NCBI RefSeq assembly: GCF_026153205.1
Contig: NZ_JAPFBW010000046.1
Span: 1 to 45,690 of the forward strand
Length of the DNA: 45,690 nt
Reading direction: 5' to 3'
Source of the DNA: Aquabacterium sp. A7-Y
GTDB taxonomy: Bacteria; Pseudomonadota; Gammaproteobacteria; Burkholderiales; Burkholderiaceae_C
Shown here: in pieces, positions 29,402 to 37,464 of the stretch
Numbering within the stretch: position 1 is the first letter of the stretch
Layout of the letters: each line of letters begins with the position of its first letter
Notes under the pieces: generated by a model
Seen by the model: only the letters and a program-made list of their open reading frames with translations
What the model was told of the DNA's origin: nothing
Database searches by the model: none
Translations under genes and position numbers: made by a program

Positions 29402-30304
29402 CTACAGCACCACGTGGTCGACCAGAAAGTCGAGCACCACCCGCACCCGCGCCGGCAGCCGTCCCGGGCCGCCGAGGTAGACGGCATGGACCGGTTCCCG
29501 CTCGCCGGGGTTGAAGGCTTCCAGGACCGGGACGAGCCGGCCCGCGTCGAGGTCGGCCTGCACGTGGAACAGCGACAGGCGTGCCAGACCGACACCCTCG
29601 ATGGCCAGGCGGCGCAGGGTCTCGCCGTCCCCGGCCCGCACCGAGCCGGCCACCTTGATCTCGACGCAGCGGCCGTCGACGAGCATGGGCCAGTCCGGGC
29701 GGCTGCGCCGGTAGCTCCAGCCCAGACGCTTGTGGACCAGCAGGTCCCCGGGCGTGCGCGGCGTGCCGTGGCGCCGCAGATAGGCCGGCGCCGCGACGAT
29801 GGCTTGCCGGGTCTCGCCGAGCAGCCGGGCCACCAGCCCCGACGCCGGCAGCCGGCCCCAGCGTATCGCGATGTCGGTGCGCTCCTCCATGAGGTCCACC
29901 ACCTGGTCCGTCAGCGTGATGTCGAGTGCCAGCTCCGGGTACTGCTCGGCAAAGCGGGGCACCAGCGGCAGCAGCACGTGGTGGCCGAAGGGCAGGCTGG
30001 CATTGACCCTGACGCGCCCGCGCGGAGCCCCGCCGCCGGAGGCGCTGCGCTCCGCCTCGTCGATGTCGGCGAGCACACGCGCACAGCGCTCATAGAACTC
30101 GCTGCCCTCGGGCGTGAGCTGCAGCTTGCGGGTCGAGCGGTGCACCAGGCGGGCGCCCAGCCGCGCCTCCAGCCGCCCGATCAGCTTGCTGACCGCCGAC
30201 GGTGTCAGCTCCAGGTGACGCGCCGCGGCGGAAAAGCCGCCGCGGTCCACCACCTGCACGAAGACCTCCATCTCGCCGGAGCGGTTCACGTCGGTGGGAG
30301 ACAT
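29402..30304 (-). CDS. LysR-family transcriptional regulator
   Basis: 300 aa. N-terminal winged HTH (MEVFVQVVDRGGFSAAARHLELTPSAVSKLIGRLEARLGARLVHRSTRKLQLTPEG), linker helix (YERCARVLADIDEAE), then a periplasmic-binding-like effector domain (GRVRVNASLPFGHHVLLPLVPRFAEQYPELALDITLTDQVVDL, ... GVGLARLSLFHVQADLDAGRLVPVL). It is divergent from an aldo/keto reductase with a palindrome between them, so that reductase is the likely target. Effector unknown. Confidence 0.94.
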   Translation of the reverse strand: MSPTDVNRSGEMEVFVQVVDRGGFSAAARHLELTPSAVSKLIGRLEARLGARLVHRSTRKLQLTPEGSEFYERCARVLADIDEAERSASGGGAPRGRVRVNASLPFGHHVLLPLVPRFAEQYPELALDITLTDQVVDLMEERTDIAIRWGRLPASGLVARLLGETRQAIVAAPAYLRRHGTPRTPGDLLVHKRLGWSYRRSRPDWPMLVDGRCVEIKVAGSVRAGDGETLRRLAIEGVGLARLSLFHVQADLDAGRLVPVLEAFNPGEREPVHAVYLGGPGRLPARVRVVLDFLVDHVVL

Positions 30305-30310
30305 GGCTTG

Positions 30311-30323
30311 TGAACTGAGTTCA
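30311..30323. promoter_or_regulatory. Inverted repeat in LysR/aldo-keto reductase promoter
   Basis: TGAAC-TGA-GTTCA is a perfect 5-bp inverted repeat 7 bp upstream of the LysR start codon, in a 107-bp divergent intergenic region. Interrupted palindromes of this kind are typical of LysR binding and autoregulation. Confidence 0.55.
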
Positions 30324-30411
30324 TAGATGAATGTCTCCTGGGCATTCTAGTCATGCCCATCGGCGCCGGGCACAGTCGGCCCATCTGCCACTCCGTCGAG
30401 GAATTCGCGAC

Positions 30412-31479
30412 ATGGAACATCGACTGCTCGGCCGCTCCGGACTGAAGGTGCCGGCGCTCGGTTTCGGCGCCGGCACCTTCGGGGGCCAGGGGCCGCTTTT
30501 CAGTGCCTGGGGCGCCACCGACGTCGCGGGCGCCAGGCGCATCGTCGACCTCTGCCTGGAGGCCGGCGTGAGCCTGTTCGACAGCGCCGACGTGTACTCG
30601 GACGGCGCCTCCGAGGCCATCCTCGGGGCCGCGCTCGAAGGCCGCCGCGACCAGGCGCTGATCTCCACCAAGATGGCGCTGCGCACCGGCCCCGGCCCGA
30701 ACGACGCAGGAAGCTCGCGCCACCGCCTGATCGCGGCCACCGAGGCTGCGCTGCGGCGACTGAAAACCGACTACATCGACCTGCTGCAACTGCACGCCTT
30801 CGACGCGTCCACTCCGGTCGAAGAAAGCCTCAGGGCGCTCGACGACCTGGTGCGGGCCGGCAAGGTGCGCTACATCGGCGCGTCGAACTTCTCGGGATGG
30901 CAGCTGATGAAGTCGCTCGCCGCTTCGGAGCGGCTCGGCCTGTCGCGGTATGTCGCCAACCAGACCTACTACTCGCTGGTGGGACGCGACTATGAATGGG
31001 AGCTGATGCCGCTGGGGCTGGACCAGGGCGTGGGCGCCATCGTCTGGAGCCCGCTCGGCTGGGGCCGGCTGACCGGCAAGATCCGGCGGGGGCGGCCGCT
31101 GCCTGCGGGCAGCCGTCTGCACGAGACAGCCCGCTACGCGCCGCCGGTGGACGACGAGCACCTGTACCGCATCGTCGATGTGATGGACGAGGTGGCCGTC
31201 GAGACTGGCAAGACGCTGCCGCAGATCGCCATCAACTGGCTGCTGCGGCGGCCCAGCGTCACCAGCGTGCTGATCGGTGCACGCGACGAGAGGCAGTTGA
31301 AGGAGAACCTCGGCGCGCTCGGATGGGCGTTGACCCCGGCGCAGATGGACCGGCTGGACGCGGCCAGCCTGCTCACCCCGCCCTACCCCTACTACCCCTA
31401 CTGGCGGGGCCAGTTCACCGAGCTGGCGCCGCCCCCGGTGCGGCTCAATCCAGCCGCATCTGCAGGCGCAGGTAGCTGA
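30412..31479 (+). CDS. Aldo/keto reductase
   Basis: 355 aa starting MEHRLLGRSGLKVPALGFGAGTFGG. The AKR tetrad is visible: Asp and Tyr in LFDSADVYSDG, Lys in ISTKMAL, His in LLQLHAFD. NADPH-binding region GWALTPAQ and SVLIGARDERQLKENL are present near the C-terminus. It resembles plant-type aldo/keto reductases (AKR12/13-like) that reduce sugars or xenobiotic carbonyls. The 3' end overlaps the converging SphA-like gene by 35 bp, and the C-terminus is proline- and alanine-rich. Confidence 0.94.
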   Translation: MEHRLLGRSGLKVPALGFGAGTFGGQGPLFSAWGATDVAGARRIVDLCLEAGVSLFDSADVYSDGASEAILGAALEGRRDQALISTKMALRTGPGPNDAGSSRHRLIAATEAALRRLKTDYIDLLQLHAFDASTPVEESLRALDDLVRAGKVRYIGASNFSGWQLMKSLAASERLGLSRYVANQTYYSLVGRDYEWELMPLGLDQGVGAIVWSPLGWGRLTGKIRRGRPLPAGSRLHETARYAPPVDDEHLYRIVDVMDEVAVETGKTLPQIAINWLLRRPSVTSVLIGARDERQLKENLGALGWALTPAQMDRLDAASLLTPPYPYYPYWRGQFTELAPPPVRLNPAASAGAGS

Positions 31480-32383
31480 TCGTGCCCTCGGGCCGGTTGC
31501 GCACCGAGAACTCGCGCAGCACCTTGAACTCGACGGCCCAGCGCCCGTCCTCCGAGGTGTAGCCGACCAGCGGGCCGAGGCCCAGGCTCTGCACCTTGTT
31601 GCCGTGCGAGGCCACGTCGGGCCCGCTGTCGTCGGTGGTCTGCCTCAGCACGAAACCCTGCAGGCCCAGGCGGGTCGTGTCGTTCAGGCGATACAGCCCG
31701 CTGACGTCGCTGTGCAAGTACTGGCCCGAGCGCACGTCGGTGTCGCGGTTGCGGGTGTTGAAGGAATAGGTCGTGCGGGAGCCGACCTCGAAACCGTTCT
31801 CCCACACGTAGGACGCCACCACGCCGGGGCGCACGGTCCAGAAGTTGCCGGCACCCGGGTTCACCGCGCGGTCCTCGTCGTAGTCGCCCGTGGGCGCCAC
31901 CAGGCCGAGGCTGGTGACGAGGCGGTAGTCGTCGGTCTGCCAGTCCAGGAAGGCGGCCATCTCCGTGTCGCCGATGCCCGACTTGCTGTCCGACACGGTG
32001 CCGCCCGGGAAGGACACCTCGTTGCGCTGGTGCACGATGGGCAGCGACACGGAAGCGCCGACCCGGCCTTCGAGGTAACGCAGCTCCGAGATGTAGGTCA
32101 GCCGCGGCACCACCACGGTGGCCTCGATCTTCGGCCGCACCCGCAGCTGCTGTCCGTCCAGCGTGGCGACATTGCTGTTGCCGTCGTTGTCGCGCACCTT
32201 GGTGGCGCGGTAGTGCTGCAGCCACACCTGGCCGTACCAGCCGGGGAACTGCGGGCTGGTCAGCTCCTGGCCGGGGCCGCCGAGCAGGGCGCGCACCTGG
32301 CCGTTTTCAGTGGCGAGCGCCGAAGAAGAAAAAGTGACAGCGGCCGAGACAGCGGCCAGCAGAACGGGACGGGAGAGTGTCAT
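31445..32383 (-). CDS. SphA/MetA-pathway-like outer-membrane protein
   Basis: 312 aa from MTLSRPVLLAAVSAAVTFSSSALATENGQ (32383); signal peptide ends near ALA (about 24). The mature part is rich in alternating beta-strand residues (PGWYGQVWLQHYRATKVRDNDGN, VVPRLTYISELRYL, LGLVAPTGDYDEDRAVNPGAGNFWTVRPGVVASYVW, WAVEFKVLREFSVRNRPEGTISYLRLQMRLD) and ends in a C-terminal strand, as in outer-membrane barrels. PTGDYD, NPG and N-W match the family once called meta-pathway phenol degradation. Probably a channel for hydrophobic substrates. It overlaps the aldo/keto reductase convergently. Confidence 0.82.
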   Translation of the reverse strand: MTLSRPVLLAAVSAAVTFSSSALATENGQVRALLGGPGQELTSPQFPGWYGQVWLQHYRATKVRDNDGNSNVATLDGQQLRVRPKIEATVVVPRLTYISELRYLEGRVGASVSLPIVHQRNEVSFPGGTVSDSKSGIGDTEMAAFLDWQTDDYRLVTSLGLVAPTGDYDEDRAVNPGAGNFWTVRPGVVASYVWENGFEVGSRTTYSFNTRNRDTDVRSGQYLHSDVSGLYRLNDTTRLGLQGFVLRQTTDDSGPDVASHGNKVQSLGLGPLVGYTSEDGRWAVEFKVLREFSVRNRPEGTISYLRLQMRLD

Positions 32384-32580
32384 GGTCGTCTTGACGTGCT
32401 TGGGTCGAACCCGGCAAGCGGCACGCAAGCCGGACAAGCCGGCCCGTGCGCTCCTCGTCCTGCGGTGCTGCTGCTGGGGGCGAGGCCGATCCGGGGATGA
32501 AAGATCGGCCGGCATCATATCGGCGCTGGTGTCATCTGCGCCGGATGTCGCACTGAAGAGACAGTCTATCCCTTACGCCA

Positions 32581-32605
32581 CACTTACATATTAATATATT
32601 AAGTG
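32581..32605. promoter_or_regulatory. AT-rich near-palindrome before the chalcone-isomerase-like gene
   Basis: CACTTA...TAAGTG arms enclose a 12-bp perfect palindrome TTAATATATTAA (32591-32602). The block is almost all A/T in very GC-rich surroundings and lies between two divergent genes, so it is probably promoter and/or regulator-binding DNA. Confidence 0.5.
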
Positions 32606-32681
32606 ATTAGATCCTATGTTTTCTTTACCGGAGAAGCTCGCGCAGCGGGCCTCGACGGTGCCATCGACTTGCGGTTCCCCG

Positions 32682-33320
32682 ATGCTGTTCACCTCCTGCT
32701 CCCCCCTCGCCGTCGTGCGCAGCTGCACCGCTGCCCTGCTTGTCCTGGCCGCCTGCGGCACGCGGGCCGCCGAGCCGACGACGGCCCCGGCAGCCGGGCC
32801 CGCCAAAGTGGAGCTCGAGGGTGTGCTCTTCGATGAGACCGTCTTGCACGGCGGCCAGGTCCTGCCGCTGAACGGCGTGGGGCTTTCCAGCATCCTGTCG
32901 GCCCGGTCGATGGTCGTGGCCCTCTACCTGCCCAGCAAGCAGAAAACGATCGAAGGCGCGCTGAACGTCAAGGGTCCCAAGCGCATCCACTACTGCACGA
33001 TCCGCACCATCTCGACGCGCGACCTCGCCAACGCGATGCTCGACCGCATCCGCCAGAACACGACGACCGAGGAGTTCTCCGCCAACATCGTGCAGACCGC
33101 CCAGCTGGGCGCCGTCTTCGGCACCCGCAAGGAAGTGCGCAAGGGCGACTGCGCGCTGATCGACTGGATGCCGGCCACGCAGAGCACCGAGTTCCGCCTC
33201 AACGGCGAGCTGCTCGAGCAGCCGATCAAGGGCGAGAGCTTCTTCCAGATGATGATGAAGGTGTGGATCGGCCCCAATGTGCGGGCCTCCACCCGCGAAG
33301 CGCTGCTCGGCCTGCGCTGA
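32682..33320 (+). CDS. Chalcone isomerase-like periplasmic protein
   Basis: About 212 aa from MLFTSCSPLAVVRSCTAALLVLAACGTRAAEP; an in-frame ATG at 32616 (MFSLPEKLAQ) is the alternative. The body matches the chalcone_isomerase-like family: VELEGVLFDETVLHGGQVLPLNGVGLSSILSARSMVVALYLPSKQKTIEGAL, then KRIHYCTIRTISTRDLANAMLDRIRQN, LIDWMPATQSTEFRLNGELLEQPIKGESFFQMMMKVWIGP. The signal peptide contains LAAC, so it may be a lipoprotein. Bacterial members are not flavonoid enzymes; their function is unknown. The hairpin after it (33331-33354) suggests a monocistronic unit. Confidence 0.82.
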   Translation: MLFTSCSPLAVVRSCTAALLVLAACGTRAAEPTTAPAAGPAKVELEGVLFDETVLHGGQVLPLNGVGLSSILSARSMVVALYLPSKQKTIEGALNVKGPKRIHYCTIRTISTRDLANAMLDRIRQNTTTEEFSANIVQTAQLGAVFGTRKEVRKGDCALIDWMPATQSTEFRLNGELLEQPIKGESFFQMMMKVWIGPNVRASTREALLGLR

Positions 33321-33330
33321 GGCCAAGAGA

Positions 33331-33354
33331 AGCCCCTCGTGAGCGAGAGGGGCT
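33331..33354. terminator. Stem-loop after the chalcone-isomerase-like gene
   Basis: AGCCCCTC (33331-33338) pairs perfectly with GAGGGGCT (33347-33354) across an 8-nt loop, 10 bp after the stop codon. No clear U-tract follows. Confidence 0.6.
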
Positions 33355-33464
33355 GGTGATGCAGACAGCTTGCGTGCGCCATCCCGGCCTGCGACGCTGT
33401 CGCCCACGGACCCCGCGGCGACCGGGCTGATCCGGGCGGGCGTCCGCATCACCGGAGGATCACC

Positions 33465-34070
33465 ATGCATCCCTTGCCGCTACTCTCTGCGGTTGCCGCC
33501 CTGCTGGCCGCCACCACCGTCCTCGCGAACGAGCCGACATCCGGGCCCGAGGCCCCCCTCCCTTCCCCACCGGCCGGCTTCAGCCCGCCGCCCCAGCTGC
33601 TCGCCTTTCCAGACGCAGCACCCGGCGATCCACGCCTGTCCTTTCCTGAATGCGCCGGCATCCCGCCGAGCGATGAAGCGCCCTTCTACGACTACAACGG
33701 CTTGTCGGGCCGCTATGCGGGCAGCCGGCCCGCCGCTGAGGGGCAGCCGCTGCAGATCGGTTTTGCCCTCACCTCCAGCGGGCCGGGACCGTGGGCCGAA
33801 GGGGAGTACAGCGGGTGGTTCATGACCGCCGAAGGTGCGGCGCGCTGGCACGCGGGTCACTTCAGGGCGCTCGCGGTCAACCCGGCCTTCATGCCCAGCA
33901 TCGTGCTCACGTCCGGCTTCGACACCGCCAACCAGGGCTACAGCGTCCTCGGGCTGCGCAAGGATGCGGCAAGCGGACGGATCACCGCCCTGTGCCTCTA
34001 CAGCTGGAGGCAGGAGTGGCCGCCGACGGTGTTCCCGCGGCGGCCGTTCGCGCTCTGGCGCATGTTCTAG
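33465..34070 (+). CDS. Secreted hypothetical protein
   Basis: 201 aa with a signal peptide (MHPLPLLSAVAALLAATTVLANEP, cleavage near LAN). A proline-rich segment (PTSGPEAPLPSPPAGFSPPPQLLAFPD) is followed by a globular, aromatic-rich domain (APFYDYNGLSGRYAGS, PWAEGEYSGWFMTAEGAARWHAGHFRALAVNPAF, ALCLYSWRQEWPPTVFPRRPFALWRMF). I do not recognise the family. It probably acts in the periplasm or outside. Start chosen at the ATG preceded by GGAGG. Confidence 0.65.
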   Translation: MHPLPLLSAVAALLAATTVLANEPTSGPEAPLPSPPAGFSPPPQLLAFPDAAPGDPRLSFPECAGIPPSDEAPFYDYNGLSGRYAGSRPAAEGQPLQIGFALTSSGPGPWAEGEYSGWFMTAEGAARWHAGHFRALAVNPAFMPSIVLTSGFDTANQGYSVLGLRKDAASGRITALCLYSWRQEWPPTVFPRRPFALWRMF

Positions 34071-34195
34071 AACCTGTCTCGAAATCGTTGACGCACTTCG
34101 CCGCCGACGTTCTCGAAGTACACCTCGATGCCCTCCGGCAGGCGGTGGCCATTGGCGATCTCCTTCCAGGCGGTCAGGCAGGTTCGGTTGAGGCC
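34070..34195 (-). pseudogene. Fragment of a curA-like NADPH-dependent oxidoreductase gene
   Basis: In the leftward direction this reads CLTAWKEIANGHRLPEGIEVYFENVGGEVRQRF. PxGIxVYFENVGG is the hallmark of the MDR-superfamily NADP-dependent oxidoreductases (curA/leukotriene B4 dehydrogenase group). Only about 35 residues are left and the frame soon stops at 34067, so it is a remnant. It lies directly downstream of the MFS gene and may mark the edge of an insertion or deletion. Confidence 0.5.
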
Positions 34196-34221
34196 CGCTG
34201 CAAGGACGCGCTCAGCGGCGC

Positions 34222-35448
34222 TCAGTGGCGCGCGGGGCGCGGGCCGTAGCGCAGCGTGAGCAGCGTGCCCAGCGCCAACGTGGTGACGGCGAACGCCGGG
34301 CCGCCGAGCGCGCCGATGTGGTCGACCAGGAGGCCGCCGCCGATGGCACCGCTCGCGATGGCGATCTGGAATGCCGCCACCAGCAGGCCGCCGGCACCTT
34401 CGGCCTGGTCCGGCGCGGCACGCACGATCCAGGTCTGGAAACCGACCGGAAAGGCACCGAAGGCAAAGCCCCACAGCGCGACGGCAACCGCCGTGACGAT
34501 GGCCGAGCTCCCCGCGACCAGCAGGCTCGTCGCGAGTGCAGCGATCAGCGCAGCGCCGAAGACGATGGCGTGACGCTCGCTGCGCTCGGCGATGAAGCCG
34601 CCGGCGAAGTTGCCGAAGAAGCCGCCGATGCCATAACCGAGCAGGATGGCGGAGATGGCGCTCACCGAAAGACCGGTGACGTCTTCCATCAGCGGGCGGA
34701 TGTAGGTGAAGCCCGCGAAGTGGCCGGAGATCACGAGCAGCACGGCCAGCAGGGCGATGCGCACGCCGGGGCGGGCGATCAGCTCGCCCAGCACGCGCAG
34801 GTTCGGGTTGTCGCGCGGCGGCAGCGCCGGCAGCGTGAACCACTGGGCGACGAGCGTGAGCACGCTGGCGGCGCCGGCTGCGACGAAGGCGCTGCGCCAG
34901 CCCCACAGGTCGCCCATCCAGGCACCGATGGGGGCAGCACAGACGGTGGCGACGGACACGCCGGTGAGAATGACCGACATGGCGCGCGCGAACAGCGGCT
35001 CGGGCACCAGGCGCATGGCGAGCGCGGCCGCCATGGACCAGAAGCCGCCAAGCGCGATGCCCAGCATGACGCGCGCGACGAGCAGCACGGCCAGGCTGCT
35101 GGCGGTGGCCGCCAGCGCATTGGAGATCATCAGCAGCGTGGTGAGCGCGAGCAGCACGGCCCTGCGGTCGAAGCGGCGGGTGAGCAGCGGGATGGACGGC
35201 GCCGCGACGGCACCGACCAGCGCCGTGGCGGTGACGGCCTGGCCCGCGGCGCCGGCCGACACGCCCAGGTCGGCCGCGATCGCAGTGAGCAGGCTGGCCG
35301 GCAGGAACTCGGCTGTCACGAGGCCGAACACACCCAGTGCGAGCGAGGCCACGGCGGGCCAGCGGGCGACCGTGGCGACACCGGTGGCGGGGCCTGGTGC
35401 GCCGGCGGCGCGGGCATCGAGGCAATTGGAGCAGGAAGCGGATGACAT
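34222..35448 (-). CDS. MFS transporter (drug or sugar efflux type)
   Basis: 408 aa from MSSASCSNCLDARAAGAP (35448). Twelve hydrophobic helices are evident, e.g. VASLALGVFGLVTAEFLPASLLTAIAADLGVS, AVLLALTTLLMISNALAA, LLVARVMLGIALGGFWSMAAALAMRLV, SVILTGVSVATVCAAPIGAWMGDLWGWRSAF, LGYGIGGFFGNFAGGFIAERS. The RF(D)RR loop after helix 2 and MGDLWGWRSAF in the centre are MFS hallmarks. It resembles the AraJ/YdhP-type efflux group. It is divergent from an AraC-family regulator, the usual partnership for inducible exporters. Confidence 0.93.
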   Translation of the reverse strand: MSSASCSNCLDARAAGAPGPATGVATVARWPAVASLALGVFGLVTAEFLPASLLTAIAADLGVSAGAAGQAVTATALVGAVAAPSIPLLTRRFDRRAVLLALTTLLMISNALAATASSLAVLLVARVMLGIALGGFWSMAAALAMRLVPEPLFARAMSVILTGVSVATVCAAPIGAWMGDLWGWRSAFVAAGAASVLTLVAQWFTLPALPPRDNPNLRVLGELIARPGVRIALLAVLLVISGHFAGFTYIRPLMEDVTGLSVSAISAILLGYGIGGFFGNFAGGFIAERSERHAIVFGAALIAALATSLLVAGSSAIVTAVAVALWGFAFGAFPVGFQTWIVRAAPDQAEGAGGLLVAAFQIAIASGAIGGGLLVDHIGALGGPAFAVTTLALGTLLTLRYGPRPARH

Positions 35449-35494
35449 CGTTGTTGCGGTTGTGGTGGTCGAAGCCAGCAGCTTAGGGATAAGA

Positions 35495-35516
35495 TTCTGG
35501 CGTTTCCATGCCAGAA
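35495..35516. promoter_or_regulatory. Inverted repeat in the AraC/MFS divergent promoter
   Basis: TTCTGGC-N8-GCCAGAA is a perfect 7-bp inverted repeat in a 76-bp intergenic region, ending 8 bp before the AraC start codon. It is the likely binding site for the AraC-type regulator and could control both genes. Confidence 0.6.
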
Positions 35517-35524
35517 CTTCCGAA

Positions 35525-36532
35525 ATGCTTGACCATTTGTCCGAGGCACCGCGCACCCGGCACAGCGAGCTGCCCGACGTGCCCGACACCCTCACCGAGA
35601 TCCTGCAAGGGCTGCGGCTCGACGGCGTCGAGTACGGCCGCTGCGTGTTGCATCCGCCGTGGGCGGTGGCGTTTCCGGCGCAAGGGTCGGCCCGCTTTCA
35701 CTTCGTCTCCAGCGGTAGCTGCTGGCTGCGCACGCCGTCGACCGACTGGGTCCAGCTGAAGCCCGGCGACGCCGTGCTGCTGCCGCGCGGCAGCTTCCAC
35801 GTGCTGGCGAGCGCACCCGAGGTGCCGGTGGTGGACATCGACTCGCTGGCGCGGGTGGCAGTGTCGGAGAACATCTACCTCGTGCGGGGCGAGGCGCTCT
35901 CCGGCGCGGACGGAAACGCTGCGCCGGCCGACGTGATGTTCTGCGGCGCCATGCGCTTCAACCTCGATCCGCTGCACCCGCTGGTCACCATGATGCCGGA
36001 CGTGATGCGCGCCGGCGACCTCGCGCAGCGCGACCCCACGGTGCCCGCGCTGCTGGATGCGATGGAACGCGAGATCGCGCTCGAACGCATCGGCGCGTGC
36101 GGCATCCTCGCGCGCATGGCGGACGTGCTCGCCGCCAGCATCATCCGCGCCTGGGTGGAGTGCGGCTGCAACAACCCGACGGGCTGGATCGCCGCGGTGC
36201 GCTGCCCGAAGATCGGCAAGGTGCTCGCCGCCATCCACGCCGCTCCCGAACGCGACTGGACCGTGCCGGCGCTGGCCGAGCTGATGGGCGCCTCGCGCTC
36301 GACCTTCGCGGAGGCATTCACGCGCACACTCGGCGAAAGCCCGGCCAGGTACGTGGCCAAGGTGAAGATGTTCCAGGCCCGTCGCTGGATCGCGCGAGAC
36401 GGCATGCGCATCTCCGTGGCCGCCAACCGGCTGGGCTATGACTCGGAGGCGTCGTTCAGCCGCGCTTTCAAGCGCGTCATCGGCCACCCGCCGAGCGCGG
36501 CGCGGGCAGAGCACCTGCAGTCGCGCCCTTGA
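35525..36532 (+). CDS. AraC-family regulator with cupin-type sensor domain
   Basis: 335 aa. The N-terminal cupin-like effector domain (WAVAFPAQGSARFHFVSSGSCWLRTPSTDWVQLKPGDAVLLPRGSFHVLAS) is followed by a C-terminal double HTH (WTVPALAELMGASRSTFAEAFTRTLGESPARYVAKVKMFQARRWIARDGMRISVAANRLGYDSEASFSRAFKRVIGHPPSAAR). This architecture (cupin_6 plus HTH_18) is usual for regulators paired with MFS exporters. It lies divergent from such an exporter and should regulate it. The ligand is unknown. Confidence 0.94.
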   Translation: MLDHLSEAPRTRHSELPDVPDTLTEILQGLRLDGVEYGRCVLHPPWAVAFPAQGSARFHFVSSGSCWLRTPSTDWVQLKPGDAVLLPRGSFHVLASAPEVPVVDIDSLARVAVSENIYLVRGEALSGADGNAAPADVMFCGAMRFNLDPLHPLVTMMPDVMRAGDLAQRDPTVPALLDAMEREIALERIGACGILARMADVLAASIIRAWVECGCNNPTGWIAAVRCPKIGKVLAAIHAAPERDWTVPALAELMGASRSTFAEAFTRTLGESPARYVAKVKMFQARRWIARDGMRISVAANRLGYDSEASFSRAFKRVIGHPPSAARAEHLQSRP

Positions 36533-36719
36533 CGCCGCCAGCGCCGCATACCAGCAACATCGCTGCCAAGGTCCTCGCGTATTTCACGTCTTCCATCTGA
36601 GGCCTCCTACCGTCGATCCTGTCCGTTCAGTCCGCTGAGTCGATGGCGTTGTGCCGGAACATCGTGGATGCTTTTGGCAGCAGCATCCGGGCAGTTGCAA
36701 TAGGCCTATCCGTATCAAC

Positions 36720-37005
36720 ATGCCGACAGCGGAGAGTCGCATGGTTCAACTATCCCCACGCCAGATGGTGGTGGCGGTGGTCAGGAATCGGGCGCACCGT
36801 CTGCTGGGTGGCATCCGGCGCGGCGGCCACAAGGCGGCGGTCTGGTCCGAGGAGGCCCGGCGCGCCCATGGCGAATCGATCTACCGGGTGCTGTCGCCCT
36901 ACGTGGGCGATGTCGCCGGCCAGACGGGCCTGGAGATCGCGCCGGGCGACAACCTGGGGGTGTGCGGCCAGTTTCTCAAGGCTGGCGCTGACCGCTGGTG
37001 GGCCC
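36720..37005 (+). pseudogene. 5' fragment of a SAM-dependent methyltransferase gene
   Basis: From ATG 36720 the reading is MPTAESRMVQLSPRQMVVAV, then RRGGHKAAVWSEEARRAHGESIYRVLSPYVGDVAGQTGLEIAPGDNLGVCGQFLKAGADRW. TGLEIAPGDNLGVCGQFLKAGA is motif I of a class I methyltransferase, as in the N-terminus of many wbcD/FkbM-like enzymes. Homology stops about 10 residues later, and the DNA that follows is the back end of a PEP-CTERM gene on the opposite strand. The gene was therefore cut by a rearrangement. The 187 bp before it contain no gene I recognise. Confidence 0.65.
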
Positions 37006-37440
37006 GGCGGATTTGTGCCAGAAGCCGATGGCGCCGCACCCGCCACCCCACCCTCCCCAGTCCCGCCAACACGCAGACCCACGTCTGCGGTTCCGGCACC
37101 GGCGTCAGCAGGTAAGCCGACAGCCGGGCATTTCCGCTCGCAACGGCGACGATCTGGCCGAGCTCGTTGAGGTCGCTGGCCCGAGTCAACGTGGTGCCCG
37201 GCAGGTCGACCAGGCTGTTGAGATCCTGGAAGGACCGGCCGTCGACCGAGACCAAGGCCCTGTATTCGCCCCGGTCCAGCGCGGGGTCGTACCGAAACAT
37301 CTCGCCGATCACGACGCCGACTTCGTTGAGGTCGCGGGGCCCTGGCCTGTTGCTGCTGCCCCGGCGATGGGGCCGGTGGCAGCACGATCTCGTGCACCTG
37401 TCCGTCCTTCCACAGCCCCACCGCGCCCATCTGGTACCTT
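36985..37440 (-). pseudogene. Broken HAF/PEP-CTERM gene
   Basis: Read leftward, one frame gives RYQMGAVGLWKDGQVHEIVLPPAPSPG (about 37440-37360), then the neighbouring frame continues RDLNEVGVVIGEMFRYDPALDRGEYRALVSVDGRSFQDLNSLVDLPG, DLNELGQIVAVASGNARLSAYL, and the sorting tag LLTPVPEPQTWVCVLAGLGRVGWRVRRHR. There is no signal peptide and no natural stop after the tag; the frame runs on into the antisense of the methyltransferase fragment. It is 5'-truncated, frameshifted at about 37350, and 3'-fused: the second PEP-CTERM/HAF gene of the window, now dead. Confidence 0.7.
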
Positions 37441-37464
37441 TCCGAGCGGTTGTCGCCGGCACGC

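Noticed and set aside
34225-35445. Plus-strand frame opposite the MFS gene
   Set aside because: Highly polar shadow of hydrophobic codons; the MFS reading has twelve membrane helices and conserved loops.
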